Origin: Paratractidigestivibacter sp963630635
Lineage (GTDB): Bacteria > Actinomycetota > Coriobacteriia > Coriobacteriales > Atopobiaceae
Direction: 5' to 3'
NCBI GenBank assembly: GCA_963630635.1
Contig: CAVGOA010000065.1
Location: forward strand, 1 to 10,226
Length of the DNA: 10,226 nucleotides
Shown here piece after piece: positions 1 to 7,100 of the stretch (the stretch's first letter is position 1; every line of letters starts with the position of its first letter). Both the position numbers and the translations under genes were made by a program. Under the pieces are notes generated by a model, which saw only the letters and a program-made list of their open reading frames with translations, searched no databases and was not told the DNA's origin.

Positions 1-1173
1 GGTGTAGGTGTTGCCCACGACAAGCTGGGCGGCAGTAAGGGTCGCGGCGCCGTCCTGGCCGGTGGTGAGAATCTCCTCGGTCTTGCCGTCCGCGAAGGTG
101 CCGGAGACCTTGAAAACGGCGCCCTCGAGCTTAACGCTGCCGTCCTCGTTGTACTTAGTGATAGTAAGGGTAACGGGCCTGTCGGTCGCCGCGACAGACG
201 CGCCGTCGAACGAATAGCTGGTAGAAGAGCCGTCGGCCGCTGTCAGCGCGCCGTCTGCAGCAACGGTAAACCTCGCCACGCCGGCATCGAGCTTGAAGCC
301 CGCGGGGGCGCGGGTCTCGGTGAGGGTATAGGTCTCCCCCACGATCAGCTGGCCGGTGAGGGACGAGGTATCCGCCTTGCCGTCCTGGCCAATGGTCAAG
401 GTCACGGGCGTGGTCGCCGAGACAAACTTGCCAGAGAGCTCGAACTCGGCCTCGGCCATGCGGGAGGCCGCGTAGCCCTCGGCGGTCTTGGACAGCGAGA
501 AGGTCGTCTGCTCGTCGCTCATGGTCACTGTCGCGCTGGCGCCGTCGACGGTGAAGGCCGCGGGCGTCTCGCCGCTGACGCTAATGGAGCCGTCGGTGGC
601 CACGGCAAACGTGAGCTCGGCATCGGAGAGCTTGTAGCCCGCCGGGGCCTTGGTCTCCTTGAGGGTATACGTACCACCCACAACAAGCTGGGCAGTAAGG
701 GTATCGGTACCGTCGGCCTTAGTGGTGAGGGTCTTAGACGCCGCTTTGTCAACGAACTTGGAGCCCTCGGCCGGGGTCACGGTGAACTCGACGCCCTCAA
801 GCACGACGGTCCCGTTGGCGTTGGTCTTCTTAACAGTAAGAACCGTAGCCTCATCACTCATCGTGACGGTCGACCCGTTGACGGCAAAGGCCGCGCCCTC
901 GGCAGGGGTCGTGCCCTGGACCTCAAGAGTACCGTCGGCCTTCACCTTGACGGTGACCGTGTCGGTCGAAAGCTTGTAACCCTCGGGGGCCGCGGTCTCG
1001 CAAATCTGGTAGGTGTTACCAACAATGAGCTGGCCAGACAAGGTGGCAGAGCCGTCGTTGCCAGTGGTCACGGTCTTCTCGGTTGCATCCGCATCCACAA
1101 AGGTGCCGGTGATCTTGAAGGTCGCACCCGCAAGCTTTGTCTGGCCCGACGCCTTCTTAAGCGTAAGAACCAC
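1..1173 (-). repeat. Domains S5-S8: tandem SpaA-like modules of about 330 bp, last copy cut by the window edge
   Basis: Module starts at 1173, 846, 507 and 177 give steps of 327, 339 and 330 bp. Each copy has a Lys strand (LKKAS, VKKTN, LSKTA, ITKYN), an E/GAxF strand, a conserved block of the type QLIVGxTYxLxETxAPxGYKL, and in the three complete copies a closing VTMSDE or ATDR. The acceptor position is Asp in S5-S7, where most upstream modules have Asn. The copies are related but not identical at the DNA level. The array runs off the left edge, so its total number of units is unknown. Confidence 0.7.
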
Positions 1174-4100
1174 GGCCTTGTTGGTCACCGAGCCGCAGTC
1201 CTGGGTGGTGGCCACGGTGTTGCGGCCAATGGTGACCTCATTGCTGGTCACGGGGTCGGCGCCGGTCTGGTTGTAGTGGCCGGCCGCCGGGGTGACCTCG
1301 ACAAAGCGATAGGTGGCCCAGCTCAGGCCGTCAACTGCGATGGTGCCGTCGGCGCCAGTAGCCAGGCTGGTCTTGCCCACGACGTCGGCCCAGCCGTCGC
1401 CGGATTTCACCTGGAGCTTGAACACGGCGCCGGCGAGCGGCTGGCCAGACTCGTCGACCTTCTTCATCTTGACGGAGCCGGTCAGACGCTCGTTGGTCAT
1501 GCCGGTGCTGCCAAAAGCCAGGATGGTGGCGTTGACATTGGCGGCATCAACATCCCCGCGGCCCTCGGCGCTGCCCAGGTTAAACGTGCTACCGGCGTCG
1601 TTATTCTCAATGACAAAATCGGCAACCTTGATACCGGCCGCCGGCACGTTGTAGCCCGTGTTCGAGACCTCGGTAAGGGTGTATGAGCCCTTCTTAAGCC
1701 CGGACAAAGTCAGGACACCGTCGTTATCGGTGGTGTAGCTGGAGCCAAGGGTCGTGTAGCCAGCGTCGGCCGCCGCGTCCGGCGCCTTGTACTCAAGCTT
1801 GAACGTGGCGCCAGAAATAGCGGCGCCGCTCGTGGCGTCGGTCTTGCTCAGCGTCACAGTCGCGCTGAACTTGGTGTTCGAGACCGCCACGTCAACGGTC
1901 GCGGGCTGCTCGGTCGCATTTGAGTTAGCCGCAATCAAGAAGGTCGTCTTAGCGTCCTCATCCGCAGGCGTCACCAGGTCGGCCTTCTCGCCGGTCTCGA
2001 TCAGGTAGTACTCGCCCACCGGCAAGCCGTCGGAAAGCTTGGTGTAGTTGTCGCCCAGGCCCGCCCCGGCCTCGTACGCGATGGAGGAAGACGTCGAGAC
2101 AAACGTGCCGTTCTTGTCCGTGGTCAGGTTCTTGGCAAGAAGCGTCCCGTCGCTTTTGTACAGGTCAAAGGTCATGCCCCCGACCGGAGTCGCCGCGCTG
2201 CCGTTGGCCGCGGCCCTCGTCACAACCGCGCTGTTGTCGCTCGCGGTCTTGGTGATCTTAAAGCTACCGCGCAGCACGTCATCGGTCACGGTGACGGTCT
2301 CGGCGATGCCGTCGCCATCGGCGTCGGTTGCCGGCGCGTAGCTAGCCGTGGTGCTCACCACGCCGTTCGCCGCGATGGTCACCTTGAACTCGGCCGCGGC
2401 AACGTAGTTTGTGGGCGTCTTGGTCTCGCTCACGGTATAGGTGCCCGCAGCCAGGCCCACGATATAGACGACGCCCGTCGTCGCATCGGTCGTAAAGCCG
2501 CAGTCGCTGGTAGAGCTTACGCTCACCTGGCCCTGCGCGTCGCGGCTCCAAACCGCAACCGTCTGGCCCGAGGCGTTCTTAATCGTGAACTCGGCGTTAT
2601 TAAGCTGGGCGCGCTGGTTGCCAACTGCCCCAATCTTGTCCAGCGCGAGCTTTGTTGCCGTGTTCGTGATCGTGCCGTTGGCCAGGCTGTTGTTGGCCCC
2701 CGCCGCGGCAAAATCGCTGGGATTGGTGGGATAGAAGCCCGCCACGGTCCCAGCGGTCTCGGTGACCTTGTAGTAGTACGCCGTGCCGTCAGAGGCGGTC
2801 TTGGGCAGGCCCTCGATCTTGTAGGTCCAAGAGTCGCCCTCTGTGTTGGTCCACGTGACGGAGGCCTTGCTCGCCTCGATGGTGATCGGGTTGGCGTCGC
2901 CCTGGCCCTTGTACTGCTGGACTACCAGCTGCACGTTCGACGGATCAGGCAGGTCAAGACCAAACTTGTTCCACTCCTTAGTGCCGGTAAGGGTCAGCGT
3001 GTCCAGGGTGTTCTCGAAGGTGACGTCGCCGTTATTGACAGCGTAAAGCTTGAGAGAGCCACTGGAAGCCACCTCAGCGGCACCCGAGGACGTCACGGAA
3101 TAGCCGTTGGGCACGACCTCGACCGCACGGTAGGTGTAAGGGTTGTCCCCGGCGTCCACCGCAGGCAGGTTCTCGAGGGTCTTGCCCCACATATAAGCAA
3201 GCTTGCCTGCCTCGGCATCCGCCTCGGTAAGGGTCACCTTAACCAGGTTGTCGTTGAGCGCCGTGCCGGCAGCGTTAAACGGGCCGTCGACGCTCGCGTT
3301 GTACTTGGTCACCCACTGCCAGTTTGCACCGCCGTCGGTGCTGCGCTGCAAAACGTACGTCACAGCCTGGCGCAGGGCCCATTTGTTGTCGTCATCAGCC
3401 CACTTCTTGTTAATGTAGAACGCGTAGGTCGAGTTCGACTTATGCGTGTTGGAAATCGCGGTGGTGGTCGCGTAACCAGACCTCGTGGTGGTCTGGCTCG
3501 GCATATAGAAGCCCTGTGTCGACGCGGCGTACTTCTCGTCCTTGTCGACGGCCATAGTAACGACCTGAGTCTCCGAGCCGGCAGCATTCGCGGCGTCGTA
3601 GGCAAGTTTCGACTCGATCGCGCGGTAGATAACGCCAGTCCCATTCACCGTCGTGGGCAGCTGGTCCCAGGTATAGCTCATCGTGGTATTGCCGTTGTAC
3701 TTGGGCGACCAGTACTGTTCAAGGCTCTTGTTGTTGACCTTATCGACGCCAAGCACATCCTTGGCCGCAGCCCAGGTCTGGCCATTGTCGGTCGAGGCCT
3801 GCAACGTCACGTAAACGCGGGGGCGTTGCTGGTAGGCGGTATCGTTACTGTCGCCTACGAAGGTCTTGGTGACTTTCACGCTGCTCTTAAGGGTGTTGGA
3901 CAGGGTGACGCTTGGTTTGTCCGTGTCCGTACCTGTAACCTTGACCGGGCTTGACTGCAACGTGTACTGGCCAAGGCTGGAGCCAGACGCCACCTTGCTG
4001 TCGTCCTCCTTTAGGGAGTAGACCCAAAGCTGGCCGTCGGGCGCCCACTTCTCAAGATTGGCGATGGAGAAGGACGTGTACGCGCTGGAACCCGTGGTGT

Positions 4101-7100
4101 CGCTCGTCCATTTGAAATACCCCTCTTTAGAAGCGTCGGTCTGCTGCAGCGTCACGTACTCGGTGCCGCCGCCGTCTTGGTACGTACGCGTGAGGACGAG
4201 GGTGTCAAAAATGTCCGCGCGGGTGTCCCACTGATTGTTGGTGTCTTTCCAGTTCTTGGTACCAGAGACACTCACCGTACTGGGCACGTACTCGTTAAGG
4301 AAGGATGCCACGTTATCAGTGATCCCGGCATGCAGCTCTTTGACACTTGTCGTCTTCATGTCGATGCCAGAGATAGCTACGGTCCCCCTAGCAGCGTAGG
4401 TCCTGTAGCCGTTGATGCTGGTTTCTTCAACCTTGTACTCGTAGTACTTGCCGTTCGGCGCGTAGATAGCAAGGTCAGTGAAATCAAGGTTTCCTGTGCC
4501 GTTGGTCCCAAACAGGCTCGTGTCCAGGCTCTTAGCCTCAACCTTGGTCCACTCGGCGTCCGCCCCATCGTCGACCCTGCGGTACAGGGTAAAGGTGGTC
4601 GGCGGGAACCGGTCTCCTTCGGCCCGACCGCTAAAGGTCTTGTTAACGGTAATCTTGCCTTTCTGCTGCGTTGTCTTGAAGCTGTTGGTCACGCGCGTGG
4701 AGGCACCCAGGCCGCTGCTGGCAATGGTGGGGCCAGAGTAGCAGTTGTTGCCGTCGGTGCTGGTGCCAATGCTGCTGGCGAGAAGCTCTTTGAGCGTGAA
4801 GCCGCCCGCCGGGTTTCTAGAATCTTCCTTGAGCAGGCCGTCCATGACCTCAAGGGCGCGGTACTCGTAGATGCGTCCCTCGGAGTCATACTTTTCCAGG
4901 CGGCTTCCCTCGCCAGTTGGGTTGTTGTTGTTCTCGCCATAGGCCGTAAGGTAGAACGTGGTGGTCTTCTTGCTCGCCGTGTTGCCCGTAACGGTCAGCC
5001 ACGCCACGGCGGCCTTGCCGTCGGGCAGGGCGTTATGGGCGCCGTCTTCGCCAACGTTGCTGTAGACGTAGTACTTGTTGTTGATGTGGTCCTTGTTCCC
5101 TGCGGCCGAGTCAGAAAGCTCAAGGTTGCTCCACTCGGTGCTTTCGTACGCAAGGCGCTGCTGGAGGAAGATGGTGAAGTCGGGCAGCTCACCCGTGTAG
5201 TCGCTGGGGATGTTCGCCCAGGTCTTGGTACCCTGGATCGCCAGGGTACCGCTAATCCCAAAGATGAACGTGCCGCCCTCGCGAAGCGCGGTCTTCTCGC
5301 CGCTTCCAGACGTCACGGCAACAGAGCCGCCCTTCCCCTGCACCTCTGCGCTGGGGGCGTTCCAGGTGCCCTTGTTGTACTCGTTGGTGTCCACGGGGCC
5401 AAGCGCCACATCGTTGTAATCCAGCGCCTTGAAGGTCGCGTCGCTCACCGAGGGCATGGCCACGGCATAGTAGACAATCTCTTTGCCAGCGGAGTCGTAC
5501 TTGGGAAGATCGTGGATCGTGGCGGTCTGGCTATAGTTGGCGTCCACCGAATCGTTGTTCCACTCTTCGAGGCCTACCCACTTGCTGTTCTCGTAGCCGG
5601 TAACCACCTCTGGATTACCGTTCTCATTCAACTTATAGAGCGTCAGGTAGACGTCAGGGCGCTGGTTTAAGGTGTCCTTCACATAGTGGTCGTGCCAGCG
5701 CAGACAGAAGGTCACGCTCTTGGTGCCCGCGCGGGCGTTGATAAAGGTGTAGGAGCGCTTGTCGCTGTGCTGCAGGTTGGAGTCAAACTGCTCATTGGCG
5801 GTAGACGACCGCTTGGTGTACTCGGTGCTCTGGTCGCCGGTGGGGCTGACCTCCTCGGACGCAGAGTAGCCAAAGGGCGCGCCGGCGTCGTCGTACTTGG
5901 GCAGGCCATAGATGGTGATGGGCTCCGGGTTGCCCGATGTGACCGTTGCGATCTTGATGCGCAGCTCGCTGGCCGCGGCGCCGTCGGCAAAGTCAGCCTC
6001 GTTGGCAAGGTCAGAAACCTTGAGCTGCGTCGTGTGCTCGGCGTCGGTATAGAGCGGATAGCTCGTCGAGCTGCCGGGCAGGGTCACATAGACGTTGCCG
6101 TCCTTAGCCGAGAAGATCCTGTTTGCCTGGTCGTTGGCGTCCTTCTCGCCGGTGACCACATAGTAGGCATCGGGGCGCTTGGTGGTATCGGCGGCGTCAC
6201 CGTCAATCCAGCTCTTGCCAAGCTGCATGTTGACCAGGCCCACGCGCCGGTTGGTCACGACGACCTTGGACCCCAGGAGGTCCTGCTCGACGCTGTAGCT
6301 TATGTCGTAGGCATAGCCGCCGGCAGCAGCGGCATCGGCGTCGTTGCTGCGCTTGGTCACCATGCGCTGGGCACCGTCTTCCCACGGCGAGAGGAGCGCA
6401 TCGGCGTAGGGGCTGTCTGCCTTCTGGGCGTCGGACTTGCTAATAACGTCGTAGTTGTCGTTGCTCACCTCGCGCACGCCATAGTAGAAGCCGTTGCCAT
6501 TGCCGGGCGTGAAGCCCTCGGGCACAGACGCGCTATCGGCCAGGTAGATGCCGCCGCCCGCCGAGATGTGCGCCTCGGCGTACCAGCCGCCGGCGTCGCT
6601 CAGGTCGACGGTGGCGATGACGGCATCCTTGTCAAAGAGCTTCTCGCCGCCCTTGGTGACCACGTCGGTCTTGGCGTAGACCTCGACCTTAACGGTGCTG
6701 CGACCGGTGTTGTTGCCGTCGTCCTCCCAGGTCTTTGACAGGCGCACCGTGGTGCCCTCGCCGGGATAGGGGGAGTTGCAGACCGCAGAGGAGTTCACGA
6801 CCCTGTTGTCGCTGGTGCCGTCGGACTTGTTGCCATCGGTGGCGTCGGTGGAAACCTTGAAGGACGAGGACGACGAGAAGCCAGCCGGGTTCGTCTCGAG
6901 CGTCTGGTAGCGGTACTTAGAGCCAGAGGCGTCGTACTTGGGCAGGCCGTCGAAGTCGATCTGCCACGGGGCAACCTCGCGGTATTTGATCTGGGTGCCG
7001 TCGACGGCGGTTACGGTCGTCCAATCGGCGTCCGCCGTGCCGTCCATGGTGACGCCACCGGCGTACAGAGTGTCGTCCTGGTAAATCGAGAAGGTCAAGC

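Noticed and set aside
4177..5670. 497-codon open frame on the plus strand
   Set aside because: It runs exactly opposite the adhesin codons. It is open because the GC-rich adhesin rarely uses TTA, CTA or TCA, and it ends where the adhesin uses a TTA Leu codon. Its peptide is Val/Gly/Ala-rich with no domain and no ribosome binding site.
5668..5670. Rare TTA codon as a bldA-type developmental switch
   Set aside because: That regulation belongs to Streptomyces-type actinobacteria, and one TTA in about 3300 codons fits ordinary GC bias.
5686..6738. 350-codon plus-strand open frame
   Set aside because: Same in-register antisense shadow of D6-D8; low-complexity Val/Gly/Ala peptide.
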